64,000 nucleotides of DNA from Paenibacillus harenae DSM 16969 (GTDB taxonomy: Bacteria; Bacillota; Bacilli; Paenibacillales; Paenibacillaceae), in contig NZ_AULV01000017.1 in NCBI RefSeq assembly GCF_000422465.1, positions 1 to 64,000 on the forward strand, in the 5' to 3' direction. Under the pieces are notes generated by a model, which was given only the letters and a program-made list of their open reading frames with translations, did not search any database and was not told the origin of the DNA. Below are positions 35,081-44,454 of the stretch, in pieces (the stretch's first letter is position 1; every line of letters begins with the position of its first letter). A program made the position numbers and the translations under genes.

Positions 35081-36052
35081 TTAGAATAGGCCCGATTGCG
35101 TCATTTTCTTCGATAATGAATTTGCCCCCCAGAGAAGGATTAGAGCAAAAACCGATTTCATCAATTGTATTGCAGTCGCCACATTAAATTGAAGCTGCTG
35201 TAAGCCGAACTGATAAACATACGTATCGATTACCTGACTTGTCGGAAGGTTCAATGAATTTTGAAATACGTAAATCTGGGTAAAATTATTGTTCAGTATG
35301 CCGCTTACAGCAAATATGATCATAATCATCAATGTAGGCTTTATACACGGTATTGTGATATAAAACATTTTTTTAAACCGGCCGGCGCCATCAATTGTTG
35401 CTGATTCATAAAGGGCCATATCAACTCCCGCTATCGCTGCAAGGTATAATATCGCTCCCCACCCGAGATCCTTCAAAAGTGAGGTTACAGTAGCAATCCC
35501 CCAAAAAAATGAAGGGTCGGAGAGAAATGGAATGGGTTTATTAACTAAATGCAATTGCTTCAAAATATAATTTACGGCGCCGTCAGATCTTAAAAGCGTC
35601 ACAAATAACCCGCCATAAATAACCCATGATATAAAATGCGGCAAATAAGTAGCCGTTTGAACGAAAGATTTGAATTTACTGCTCGTAATTTCATTTAAGA
35701 ATAAAGCGAAAAATAGAGTTACCGGTATACTCACAAAAGATGCCAAAAGATTCATGCCGATTGTATTCCTTAGCATAGGAATAAAATCATAGCTGTTAAA
35801 CATGATCATAAAATTATTCCAACCGTTCCACGCACTCGAAAATATGCCCGCTACCCCACTAACCGGATCATAATCTTTAAATGCAATGATATAGCCAAAT
35901 AGCGGGATAATGACAAATATAAAAATATGCAATATGGAAGGCCAAAGCATGATGCCAAGTTCAAATTGGGTACGAAAATCATGACCAAGCTTAAATGTTT
36001 TCTTTTTTTCATTATTTAATAGTAAGGGCTTATCAACCGTTTTGTCATACAT
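35081..36052 (-). CDS. LplB/YteP-like sugar ABC permease
   Basis: A 323-residue permease. The segment ESATIDGAGRFKKMFYITIP is the EAA loop, and helices span about residues 35-310. I start at the ATG at 36052 with GGAG six bases upstream; the frame is open four codons further. It pairs with the LplC-like permease directly downstream and with the LplA-like binding protein upstream. Confidence 0.87.
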   Translation of the reverse strand: MYDKTVDKPLLLNNEKKKTFKLGHDFRTQFELGIMLWPSILHIFIFVIIPLFGYIIAFKDYDPVSGVAGIFSSAWNGWNNFMIMFNSYDFIPMLRNTIGMNLLASFVSIPVTLFFALFLNEITSSKFKSFVQTATYLPHFISWVIYGGLFVTLLRSDGAVNYILKQLHLVNKPIPFLSDPSFFWGIATVTSLLKDLGWGAILYLAAIAGVDMALYESATIDGAGRFKKMFYITIPCIKPTLMIMIIFAVSGILNNNFTQIYVFQNSLNLPTSQVIDTYVYQFGLQQLQFNVATAIQLMKSVFALILLWGANSLSKKMTQSGLF

Positions 36053-36101
36053 ATGAATCTCCATTCCGCCGCCGTTGCCGGCGGCATAAATAGTATCACT
36101 C

Positions 36102-37805
36102 TTACTCGTTTATACCCATCATAGGTATACCCATTTCCTTGCTTTGCTGTTTCATGAGTGCATCTTTTGCTTCGTCAATTTTATCCAACCCCATTGAGGT
36201 TGCCTTTTTTACCATGTTATTATAAAGCGCATCTACCTCTGACAAATCCTTTGCCGTAATAATTTTTGCAATCTCGGCTTGTACGAAATTCCTGATTTCA
36301 GTTTCCTGATTTCCTAGTCCTTTTGACTGGATGTATCCCGGCGGAACATCAAGAGCTGAATTATCAAATATGACTGTTTTCTCAGACCTTGCAAAGGCTG
36401 TCGTAACTGCAGTATCCATTAGTCCGCCAGGTCCTAACTGATCAGTAGGCGCCTCGAACACATGATTTTCCCATGATGTGTTAGAGAATGGCCAATATGC
36501 CCAGAAACCGGTTTTTGTATGATCATTCTTAGCTCCCTCATCTGTTACATCAATCATTCCATTTTTATCCAATATATAATTAATGCCCTCAATTCCATTG
36601 CTATCGTACAAACCTTCGTTACTTGACATATAGCTCAGCCATTTAATCGCTTTCTCCGGTTCCTTTGTCGTTTTGGAGATAAATGTCTGCATCCAGCCTA
36701 CTGAAGGACTATAATGCTTACCAAATACAGGTTTTGCACCGGTACTTGAAAGAACAGGAGCAGGTGATTGCCAGTAAGGCTGATTCGTTTGGATATCGGC
36801 ATAGTGGGTATTTGCAGTATTTCCCCAAAATGCAAATACACGGCCGGTTACAATTGCAGCAGCTGTTGCATTTGTATCCATAGTTAAATCACTCGGGTCA
36901 ATAAATCCCTCATTTACACTTTTATTAAGAAATTCAAGTGCATGCTTGTATCCTGATGAATAAATCAAATCCCGATAATTACCATTTTTATCTACATTCA
37001 TTCCGCCAAACTGGCTGGTGATTGACCTCATCGTTGTATCCCAATAGTTCTTGCCATCCACCAGAAGAGGTATAACATCTGCGCCGTTTACTTTTAAATT
37101 CGAGTCCTTGATTTTCTCAAGAGCGTCAAGCAAACCTTGTTCGGTGCTTAGGCTGCCAAGCTCAATTCCTGCTTGTTCCAAAAGCTTGCCGTTTACCATG
37201 ATGGTATCGTTGAATTGATATTTATTACGATCTATATAGTATTGGCTTGAAGGCGGGTACGTTTTTCTCAAATCATCTGAAGATATATGGCTTGGGAAAG
37301 CATACCAGCCACCATCACGGTTTATCAACGCTTTTTTGATATCATTCGGGAAATCTGTCAACAAGTGAGAATTCGGGTCGTATTTCTTTATCAACTCTTC
37401 CAAATTCCACATTTTTCCCGATTTAACCAATTTGGAAATGATATTGGTTGCATTACCCGGGTCGGCTACAGTAATGACATCCGGAATATCTCCCGATACC
37501 AGCATCAAGCTTAATTTGGTAGCTCCATCCTGGGGCGGGATATTCATTGAAAATTTAACCCCGGTCTTTTTGGTGATTATACCCATAAAGGTATTAGGAT
37601 CCGAACTCCAGGTCATTGGCGGATTCCAGAAGCTTACATCGGAAAACCAATTCAGGGTAACCGGCTCGGCCGTTTCCTCTGCTGCTTTTGCTGTGTCCTC
37701 CGTTGCCTGGTTAGCGTTTGAAGTTTTAGTCTGAGCTTGGCATCCTGACAAACTAAAAGCGGTTACAACACATAGCAAGATGAGCAATAAACTTAACTTT
37801 TTCAT
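36102..37805 (-). CDS. LplA-like ABC substrate-binding lipoprotein
   Basis: A 567-residue lipoprotein of the large LplA type. The signal peptide ends LSLSGC (Cys22). The body has GDIPDVITVADPGN and AVTTAFARSEKTVIFDN segments usual for oligosaccharide-binding LplA relatives. TGGAGG precedes the ATG. It forms a transporter with the two permeases downstream; neighbouring GH93 and GH43 genes suggest arabino-oligosaccharides as cargo (inference). Confidence 0.87.
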   Translation of the reverse strand: MKKLSLLLILLCVVTAFSLSGCQAQTKTSNANQATEDTAKAAEETAEPVTLNWFSDVSFWNPPMTWSSDPNTFMGIITKKTGVKFSMNIPPQDGATKLSLMLVSGDIPDVITVADPGNATNIISKLVKSGKMWNLEELIKKYDPNSHLLTDFPNDIKKALINRDGGWYAFPSHISSDDLRKTYPPSSQYYIDRNKYQFNDTIMVNGKLLEQAGIELGSLSTEQGLLDALEKIKDSNLKVNGADVIPLLVDGKNYWDTTMRSITSQFGGMNVDKNGNYRDLIYSSGYKHALEFLNKSVNEGFIDPSDLTMDTNATAAAIVTGRVFAFWGNTANTHYADIQTNQPYWQSPAPVLSSTGAKPVFGKHYSPSVGWMQTFISKTTKEPEKAIKWLSYMSSNEGLYDSNGIEGINYILDKNGMIDVTDEGAKNDHTKTGFWAYWPFSNTSWENHVFEAPTDQLGPGGLMDTAVTTAFARSEKTVIFDNSALDVPPGYIQSKGLGNQETEIRNFVQAEIAKIITAKDLSEVDALYNNMVKKATSMGLDKIDEAKDALMKQQSKEMGIPMMGINE

Positions 37806-37865
37806 GATTTATCCTCCATTGAAATTAATTTCGAATTATCCAACATGAAATGCGCATAAACTGGT

Positions 37866-39035
37866 TTACTGCCCCCCGCCATCCGAAACGCCGCCCTTCA
37901 AATCGACGATCCCGTACGTAACCGAATTGGCTCTGTCTGTGCCAAGCGGGTGCGGGCCGCCTGAGATGACGAACACCGAATGCCCGTCGGGCATGGGTAC
38001 AAGTCCACGGCTGTAACCAATCTCCGCGTTGGATTTGATTTTGGTCCAGGATCCCTCACCGTTTTGCGTATTCAGGAACAGTGACTCATCTGAAAAAGCG
38101 GTGACGGCCAACGTTCCGTTTGCACCTCCCGTCGGGAGCCATACCACATACGATGAGCTTTCTGGGCTCGTACCGTCTTCCGCAATTAATCTGGTTCCTT
38201 TTACCGAGCCGAAGTTTTCCGGATCCGGCGAGATCTTGTAAGAAATCTTACAATGTTCTGAACCGCAAACCTCGTAAGTCATGATGTAGTTTCCATTCCC
38301 CATTTGCGCGACTACGGGCATTCCCGGACGGTCGATGTACAATGGGGATGTCACATCGTCGACGACAGGCCCCCAGTTTACTCCGTCCGCAGATGTTTGA
38401 TGCACGTTCTTTTGGCCATACCGGGGGTCGCGTTGATCGGCATAGTAAACGATCAGCTTGTTGTCCGCCACTAACAGGAACGGTTCCCAAACCGGCGTGT
38501 AACCGTTTTCCGATTTCGGCTGTCCGCCGGAAGCGATCGAGCTGACGAACGACCATGTCTTGCCGTGATCCGTGCTCATATAGAGATCGAGCTTCGACTT
38601 GGAATAGTCTGAAGGAATAGAATTCCCTGCGCACAGAATCGTACCCTCCGGCATATCGCCGATTGCCTGCGGCAGCTCGTACAATTGGGGCTGCCAGCGC
38701 ATCCCCCAGCCGTTCACCTGATCGGTCACACTGGAAATCTGCTCCCACGTTTTTCCATCATCAGTGCTTTGAAAGATCGGAAAGCTCGGTGTGCCGTTTA
38801 CATACTGCTCGAACGTGGCTAGCATGGTGCCGTTGGCGGATTTGGAGTGCTGCAGTCGAAGCGCTCTGCCGTAAAGCGCGCCGGGTCCCGGATCACCAGA
38901 CGGCGTGGTGTACATGACGGAGGGTCCAAACTCTGCAAAGACAGGATCGTCATCAGAGAAGTAGAACCTGATGGCTACAACGCCAACGCAGATTAACGCT
39001 GCAGCGCATGTCATCAAAACAACTTTTAGTTTCAT
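37866..39035 (-). CDS. GH93-like exo-arabinanase
   Basis: A 389-residue secreted or membrane-anchored protein with an N-terminal hydrophobic segment (residues 4-25). The body is a six-bladed-propeller, sialidase-like fold with Asp-box repeats STDDGKTWEQ, STDHGKTWSF and TSADGVNWGP. The pattern GRALRLQHSKSANGTMLATF and NGWGMRWQPQLYELP fits glycoside hydrolase family 93, exo-1,5-alpha-L-arabinanases releasing arabinobiose. A general BNR-repeat protein is the alternative. It heads the operon with LplA, LplB, LplC and then the GH43 endo-arabinanase. Confidence 0.72.
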   Translation of the reverse strand: MKLKVVLMTCAAALICVGVVAIRFYFSDDDPVFAEFGPSVMYTTPSGDPGPGALYGRALRLQHSKSANGTMLATFEQYVNGTPSFPIFQSTDDGKTWEQISSVTDQVNGWGMRWQPQLYELPQAIGDMPEGTILCAGNSIPSDYSKSKLDLYMSTDHGKTWSFVSSIASGGQPKSENGYTPVWEPFLLVADNKLIVYYADQRDPRYGQKNVHQTSADGVNWGPVVDDVTSPLYIDRPGMPVVAQMGNGNYIMTYEVCGSEHCKISYKISPDPENFGSVKGTRLIAEDGTSPESSSYVVWLPTGGANGTLAVTAFSDESLFLNTQNGEGSWTKIKSNAEIGYSRGLVPMPDGHSVFVISGGPHPLGTDRANSVTYGIVDLKGGVSDGGGQ

Positions 39036-39052
39036 TTCTCTCCCCCTATGTG

Positions 39053-39142
39053 TTGATATCGCTTACAGGACTTATTCTAACTGCTTTATGATATAGGTCA
39101 CATGATATAAATTGTGATTAAATGATATTTTTTGTCATGCTT
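39053..39142 (-). promoter_or_regulatory. Promoter block of the GH93-LplABC operon with cre site
   Basis: Minus strand: AGCATGACAAAAAATATCAT, then TATATCATGTGACC and CTATATCATAAAG, then TGTAAGCGATATCA (39066-39053), an exact match to the cre consensus TGWAANCGNTNWCA. The first two blocks recur before the GH43 gene. Confidence 0.6.
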
Positions 39143-39163
39143 ACGTCACTCTTTAGACATAAA

Positions 39164-39194
39164 AAGAATGCTGCGCAGTTGACACAGCATTCTT
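39164..39194 (-). terminator. Terminator of the orphan binding-protein gene
   Basis: AAGAATGCTG and CAGCATTCTT enclose an 11-base loop; the minus strand continues TTTTTATG. It lies just after the stop at 39220. Confidence 0.83.
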
Positions 39195-39219
39195 CAGCAA
39201 AACTTACATTTTGTTCATC

Positions 39220-40542
39220 CTATTTCATACCAAATTTCTGTCTTGCAGCTGTCCATTTCTTATTCAGGTCTTCAAAAATGGGACGAAAATCTTTTCCAGC
39301 CAACATTAGTGCGCCAACCACTGTAGGATCCCATTTGGTTTCTTTTTGCAATTTTACAAAATTCGCTTCCCCAGCTTTCGGAAAGAACGGCTGCGCATTA
39401 TATTGCTTGCTTGCATCTGTAAAAATATTTTGCGGATCAATTCCTTTGATGGTCGAGCTCATGGCTCTTTCTTCAAGATAGGGCTTGTAAACTTCAGGGC
39501 TAAAATACCATTCAATCACTTTCTTTGCGACATCAATATGCTTGCTATCCTTGGAAATACAGAAAGGAAGATCAATATTATACACTTGTCTGTTCGTTTC
39601 ATTCGGGTCAAGCACTACCGGTAACGGGAACAGCCCCAGGTCTTTTATATCCCCGCCCATCGTCAGGAAGTCCGTATAATAGTACTGGCCGATAGCCATC
39701 ATACCCGCCTGTTTATTAGCAAACATCCGTTCCGCTTCAGGATATCCGATACTTAGCGGCGACTTTCCGACAGCACCCGATTTATAAAGCTGTTCTACCA
39801 TCTCAAAAGCCTTATAATAGTGGCCGTCTGGACTAAATGGCGTATCCATCATAGCTGCTTCGTTATCCGTATTGGGATCGTTAAATGAAACAGTTCCTAG
39901 ATAGGCTGCAAATGGATATTGCGGCCAAGTATCTTTTCCTCCGAGCGCCAACCCCTGATACTTCCCGCTATCTTCAATAGCTTTGGCAGTGCTTACGAAC
40001 TGATCCCAAGTTTTTGGTATCGTTAAACCCAATTCGGAAAAGATGGATTTGCTATAGAAAACCCATTCCCCAAATCCCTTCATTGGCAAACCGTAATATT
40101 TCCCGTCTCCCGCTTTGAGCTCATTAATCGAGTCAACAGCCTTATTCATTTGTACCAGAGGGTCACTCTTATCCCAAACATATAACGAGTCCTTCAGGTC
40201 AATCACTTTATATGGCTTAACATAGAATAAATCCGGCATTTCATTGGCTGACTGCCTTACCATTAATGATTTGTACAACGATTCTATATCTTTAAAGGAT
40301 TGGAGATCCAGAGTCACACTGGGCAAAAGTTTTTTAAAAGAATCCGATTGAGTCGTCTTTTTCCAATAATCCAAATCCTCTGCCAAAATGGCAACACTTA
40401 AGGTTACTTTCTCATTTGAATTACTGCTTACATAGGAGTTTGTACGATTGCTGCCGCTTCCACATCCCGTTAAAACAATCATGATTGATAGAATTCCTAC
40501 TAAGACAAGGCCTATCCCCTTTTTTGTTAATAATCTCGCCAT
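39220..40542 (-). CDS. Orphan sugar-binding lipoprotein
   Basis: A 440-residue family-1 solute-binding protein; lipobox IVLTGC at Cys27. Motifs such as KTWDQFVSTAKAIEDSGKYQ and EAERMFANKQAGMMAIGQYY are typical of CUT1 binding proteins. It has its own promoter and terminator and no permease partner next to it. It lies back to back with a YesM-type kinase gene, so it may present a sugar to that sensor or work with a distant permease pair. GGAGGG precedes the ATG. Confidence 0.85.
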   Translation of the reverse strand: MARLLTKKGIGLVLVGILSIMIVLTGCGSGSNRTNSYVSSNSNEKVTLSVAILAEDLDYWKKTTQSDSFKKLLPSVTLDLQSFKDIESLYKSLMVRQSANEMPDLFYVKPYKVIDLKDSLYVWDKSDPLVQMNKAVDSINELKAGDGKYYGLPMKGFGEWVFYSKSIFSELGLTIPKTWDQFVSTAKAIEDSGKYQGLALGGKDTWPQYPFAAYLGTVSFNDPNTDNEAAMMDTPFSPDGHYYKAFEMVEQLYKSGAVGKSPLSIGYPEAERMFANKQAGMMAIGQYYYTDFLTMGGDIKDLGLFPLPVVLDPNETNRQVYNIDLPFCISKDSKHIDVAKKVIEWYFSPEVYKPYLEERAMSSTIKGIDPQNIFTDASKQYNAQPFFPKAGEANFVKLQKETKWDPTVVGALMLAGKDFRPIFEDLNKKWTAARQKFGMK

Positions 40543-40564
40543 CAGATACCCTCCGTGCCGTCTT

Positions 40565-40579
40565 AGATAGCGCTTTCAA
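40565..40579 (-). promoter_or_regulatory. cre-like site upstream of the orphan binding protein
   Basis: TTGAAAGCGCTATCT on the minus strand matches the CcpA cre consensus except at the last base. It lies between the likely promoter and the start codon. Confidence 0.55.
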
Positions 40580-40717
40580 TAACGCCTCGTTCTTATTGTA
40601 CCCTGATAATAATTAGAATTATATGATCTTATAACATTTTTAATCTATCATTACCTTGTATATTAATTTATGAGTATGATAACATTTTGATACTTAGTAG
40701 CAACGGAGGGATAACAG

Positions 40718-42541
40718 ATGGTACGTCTTATGAAAAAATGGGTTATTGTTAAGTTCGTTACCATTTTTCTTATATTTATCCCCATTCCATTAATACTTTC
40801 CGGCGTCTATATTTATCGAAATGAAGTCAATACGTTAATTACGAATAATACGAATAAAAATCTGCAGTTAACTGAACAAATAGCCAAAAAAATCGATGAC
40901 AATATTTTGAGGCATATCCTTACAGCTTCTAGCATTACGAATGAAAATAGTACTTATAATGGACCGAAAAGCATTATCGATCGAGTGAATATACTCCGAA
41001 CATTGACTAACGAGGCCGATCGATTAGCTCTTCGCCAACAAATTGACAGTGATTTAAACTATTTATTCAACTACACCATAGATCTCACCGGGATTACTTT
41101 TGTTTATAAAGATAATCAATACTATTCCTTCCATAATCGCTATGCATTTGAACCTTCCCCTATAAAATTATCATCATGGTATCAGGAAATGGTACGCCAT
41201 AACGAACATCTTCGTGTTCTAGGCAAGGTCAATGATTCGCTTTTTACAAATGTTCACAGTGGCGAGCAATCACTTGCCATTGCCACATTAGTCTATAATC
41301 ATCAATATACGGAAGACAACGAGGTAGAGCTTGTATTCATTACGTTTAAAGACACCGCTTTTGAAAAAGAGTTTTTTGGCCTTCAGCTCAGTCAAGTCGG
41401 CAGACTGGATATCCTTTCGGAGTCTGGGGATATTGTTTATTCCAAAGACGATCTAGTTGAACCTATCAAGAAAAGTATGCATTTTTTCACAAATAACTAC
41501 GGGTGGCAAATCTACAAATCAAATAAAGATCAGTTATTGATGACGTATTATACAGTTCCATCCACCAGATGGAAAGTGATCAACACAACTTCATTAAACG
41601 AGCTTACCCAAAATATTAATCAGGTCATTTCAGTCGTTGTTACTGCTTTTAGTTTTATCTTGCTGGTATTCATGATTGTATTTTTCACCTCGATATACCG
41701 TACGCTGCTTCGCCCAATCCATAAATTAATTCATCATATGTCCAGCTTGGAAGAGAATAACTTCAAAGGACGGTTACAACTTTCCGGCTATGATGAAGTT
41801 GCGAAGCTCTACAAGAAATTCAACAAAATGGTGGAACACATTAATCTTTTAATTCTAAGGATAGACCTTGAAAAAGATGAAAAGCTGCAGTTGGAACTTC
41901 AGGCCCTTCAATATCAAGTGAACCCGCATTTTTTGCTAAACACTCTCAATTCGATTTCGATGATGGCTGATTTTTACGGTGCGCAGCATATCAAAAAAAT
42001 GACGGCTTCCTTATCAACTCTGCTTGTTAATACCCTCTCCAAAGGTGGCATGTATACATCCATAGAAGAAGAGTTTAACACCCTGAGCAGTTATGCTGAT
42101 ATAATGAAATTAAGATATGGCGATCGATTTGAAGTCATACTCGCAATAGAACCTTCAGCTCAAGAACTTTATATTCTCAGACTTCTTCTACAGCCATTGG
42201 TAGAAAACTCCATTCTTCATGGAATGGGCGATATCTATAAAAAGTTAAATATTCATGTAAATGCCAAGAGGAATGGCCCTTATCTCGAGCTATCCGTAAA
42301 TGACGATGGTGTAGGTATGACAAAAAGTCAAATTGAAACACTTCTTAAACATCACAATGAAAAAAATTCAGGTTTCAATCACATTGGAATTCACAATGTA
42401 AATAAAAGAATAAAACTCAACTTTGGCGAGGAATATGGCTTGGAAATTTATAGTGATGAAGAATCAGGAACACAAATGAAACTAATCCTTCCGGCAATTA
42501 CTCGAGATATGATTACATCGGAGGGTGATCTAAATGTATAG
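40718..42541 (+). CDS. YesM-like sensor histidine kinase
   Basis: A 607-residue membrane kinase. Helices at about 12-32 and 293-316 flank a roughly 260-residue extracellular Cache-type sensor. A HAMP segment (RTLLRPIHKLIHHMSSLEEN) follows, then the phosphoacceptor block YQVNPHFLLNTLNSISMMAD and an HATPase with LVENSILHGMGD and DDGVGMTKSQ. GGAGGG precedes the ATG. The end overlaps the response regulator start by eight bases. In Paenibacillus such pairs sense extracellular saccharides and control adjacent transport and hydrolase genes. Confidence 0.9.
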   Translation: MVRLMKKWVIVKFVTIFLIFIPIPLILSGVYIYRNEVNTLITNNTNKNLQLTEQIAKKIDDNILRHILTASSITNENSTYNGPKSIIDRVNILRTLTNEADRLALRQQIDSDLNYLFNYTIDLTGITFVYKDNQYYSFHNRYAFEPSPIKLSSWYQEMVRHNEHLRVLGKVNDSLFTNVHSGEQSLAIATLVYNHQYTEDNEVELVFITFKDTAFEKEFFGLQLSQVGRLDILSESGDIVYSKDDLVEPIKKSMHFFTNNYGWQIYKSNKDQLLMTYYTVPSTRWKVINTTSLNELTQNINQVISVVVTAFSFILLVFMIVFFTSIYRTLLRPIHKLIHHMSSLEENNFKGRLQLSGYDEVAKLYKKFNKMVEHINLLILRIDLEKDEKLQLELQALQYQVNPHFLLNTLNSISMMADFYGAQHIKKMTASLSTLLVNTLSKGGMYTSIEEEFNTLSSYADIMKLRYGDRFEVILAIEPSAQELYILRLLLQPLVENSILHGMGDIYKKLNIHVNAKRNGPYLELSVNDDGVGMTKSQIETLLKHHNEKNSGFNHIGIHNVNKRIKLNFGEEYGLEIYSDEESGTQMKLILPAITRDMITSEGDLNV

Positions 42542-44129
42542 AATTTTACTTGTTGATGATGAACCCCTTATTAGGCTTGCCATTAAATCTCTTGGGAATT
42601 GGGAATCACATAGATTTGAAATCGCTTGCGAAGCCTATCATGGAGCTGATGCACTTGAAAAATTTCAAAATGACGACAATGGGATTGATCTGATTCTTAC
42701 TGATATTAGTATGCCTAAAATGAACGGACTCGAGCTCATTCGCGAGATAAGATGTTCAAATACATTCATTCCAATCATCGTATTGAGTTCGTTCAATGAT
42801 TTTAAATTTGTAAGGGAAGCCTTCCAACTTGGGATTCAGGATTATGTATTAAAATCCGAAATGGATTTCAACACACTCCTCTCCTTATTCAAAAAAGCTA
42901 ATCATCATGGTGATTCAAACAAAAAACATCATCAAATCACCCAGAAGTCAATCCAATATTATAAACAAAATTTTCTTGAGAATAACGTAATAAGAAATAT
43001 TCAATCAGATTTTGAAAGTCAATTAGAAAATTTAAATATGAATATTCCAAAAGTTAATATAACGGTTGCGGCTTTAACTATAGACAATTATAAAACATTA
43101 GAAAACAACTTGGATGCGCTTACTTTTGCTACTATCATCGAATCCGTATATCAATTACTTTTGCAAAAAACAGAGGAATACAACCTGGGTGAAGTTGTTC
43201 GCATAGAAAAGTCAAAATATGCTTTTATAAGCGGGTTTGTAAATGAAAATAGCACAGCAAGCGTTTTGCAAAAAGTTGGACGTTTCTTGAGCAACGTTAA
43301 ATATGCTTGCGGCATGTTATTAAATGTTTCTCTCACGATAGGAATTAGCGACGTCGATAATGGATATGACAAGATCCCTATGCTATATAGACAAGCAGTT
43401 GCGGCAAATAATCTTAAAATTGTTAACGGCAAGGGTAACATTTACTTTCAACAAAATTTGATAAAGGCTATGCCTTTGGAAAATTATAACGAGACCACGC
43501 TGCTCCAACATGAAAGAGATTTAATGGATGCCATGATGAATTTGGATGTAAATAGGATCCAGGATTCTTTAAGTTCGATTTATATGGTTTTGAAATCTCA
43601 GTCCGATATGAAAAAAGTCCTCAATACTTACCTCTCTATTTTTTTGAAGACGGTCGGCTTTTTACAAAGAAATGAGATATCTGTCGATGACAATGATTTA
43701 ACTATCATTGAAGTAATGGACCAATTCGAGACAATTGAAGAAATTCATCGTTATATCAAATTGAAATTATTAGACATTTACAAACAAATCCAAGAAAGCC
43801 TCACACATTCAACTTCAAAAATAAATATGGTAAAAGAATACGTAAGAAGCAATTATTATCGAGATCTTAGCTTAAAATCAGTCAGTGAGTATATTCAGGT
43901 CAGCGACTCCTATTTAAGTCGTCTATTTTCAAGTACTGGGGAAACCTTCATTAGTTATCTAAGAAAAATTCGAATTGAAAAGGCCAAGGAACTACTAAAG
44001 AAAGATTCGCTTACCATACAAGAGGTTAGTGAGGCTGTCGGCTACGCAAATCAAGAGCATTTCAGCCGGATTTTCAAAAAATATACAGGTTATAGTCCAA
44101 ACAGATTTCGTAACGGAGATCAATCTTAA
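42534..44129 (+). CDS. YesN-like response regulator (AraC-type)
   Basis: A 531-residue regulator. The receiver MYRILLVDDEPLIRLAIKSL carries phosphoacceptor Asp in LILTDISMPKMNGLEL and the switch Lys in YVLKSE. A middle region (about 130-420) of the YesN type follows. The C terminus is an AraC double helix-turn-helix: LSLKSVSEYIQVSDSYLSRL and IQEVSEAVGYANQEHFSRIF. It probably activates the divergent arabinan genes after phosphorylation by the overlapping kinase gene. Confidence 0.9.
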   Translation: MYRILLVDDEPLIRLAIKSLGNWESHRFEIACEAYHGADALEKFQNDDNGIDLILTDISMPKMNGLELIREIRCSNTFIPIIVLSSFNDFKFVREAFQLGIQDYVLKSEMDFNTLLSLFKKANHHGDSNKKHHQITQKSIQYYKQNFLENNVIRNIQSDFESQLENLNMNIPKVNITVAALTIDNYKTLENNLDALTFATIIESVYQLLLQKTEEYNLGEVVRIEKSKYAFISGFVNENSTASVLQKVGRFLSNVKYACGMLLNVSLTIGISDVDNGYDKIPMLYRQAVAANNLKIVNGKGNIYFQQNLIKAMPLENYNETTLLQHERDLMDAMMNLDVNRIQDSLSSIYMVLKSQSDMKKVLNTYLSIFLKTVGFLQRNEISVDDNDLTIIEVMDQFETIEEIHRYIKLKLLDIYKQIQESLTHSTSKINMVKEYVRSNYYRDLSLKSVSEYIQVSDSYLSRLFSSTGETFISYLRKIRIEKAKELLKKDSLTIQEVSEAVGYANQEHFSRIFKKYTGYSPNRFRNGDQS

Positions 44130-44148
44130 AGACTCGTTAGAAGTGTGC

Positions 44149-44175
44149 AGGAAATGACTTCTTAGGAGCAATCGT
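44149..44175 (+). pseudogene. 27-base fragment of a methyltransferase gene
   Basis: A 27-base stretch beginning AGGAAATGACTTCTTAGGAG is identical to 60996-61022, where it encodes GNDFLGAIV of a SAM methyltransferase pseudogene. Nothing else of that gene is present here, so this is recombination debris right behind the YesN gene. Confidence 0.6.
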
Positions 44176-44184
44176 GCAAATCCT

Positions 44185-44298
44185 CTAACCCAAAAACTTG
44201 AAAAGCATCCCGTTTCCATCCATGCAGATTTTGAAATGCTCGCGAAAATGATTCTGAGTTTCATATCCATATTTCAAGGCTATATCATTCACTTCCTT
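44185..44298 (-). pseudogene. Remnant of an AraC-family C terminus
   Basis: The minus strand reads KEVNDIALKYGYETQNHFRE followed by HFKICMDGNGMLFKFLG and a stop. I-A-x-x-x-G-Y-x-x-x-x-H-F-x-x-x-F-K is the signature of the second helix-turn-helix of AraC regulators. An in-frame TGA precedes it, and no start or first half is left. Confidence 0.7.
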
Positions 44299-44454
44299 TC
44301 AAAAGGAGCATATCATACTACACTTAATTCCTCGATTAAGAATCTCATTGCTACAGCTCAAAATCGTCATCGGAGAACATGCAGGAAGCAGCTGCCGCGG
44401 CGATCTGCCCCCTGGTTGTTGCTTACTTTTATTCAATAGCTTCCTTTACCCCGA
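44299..44454. other. Intergenic stretch with weak hairpin
   Basis: About 155 bases with an imperfect GCAGGAAGCAGCTGCCGCGG / GCGATCTGCCCCC region that resembles the hairpin part of the intergenic repeat; no R box is seen. Confidence 0.35.
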
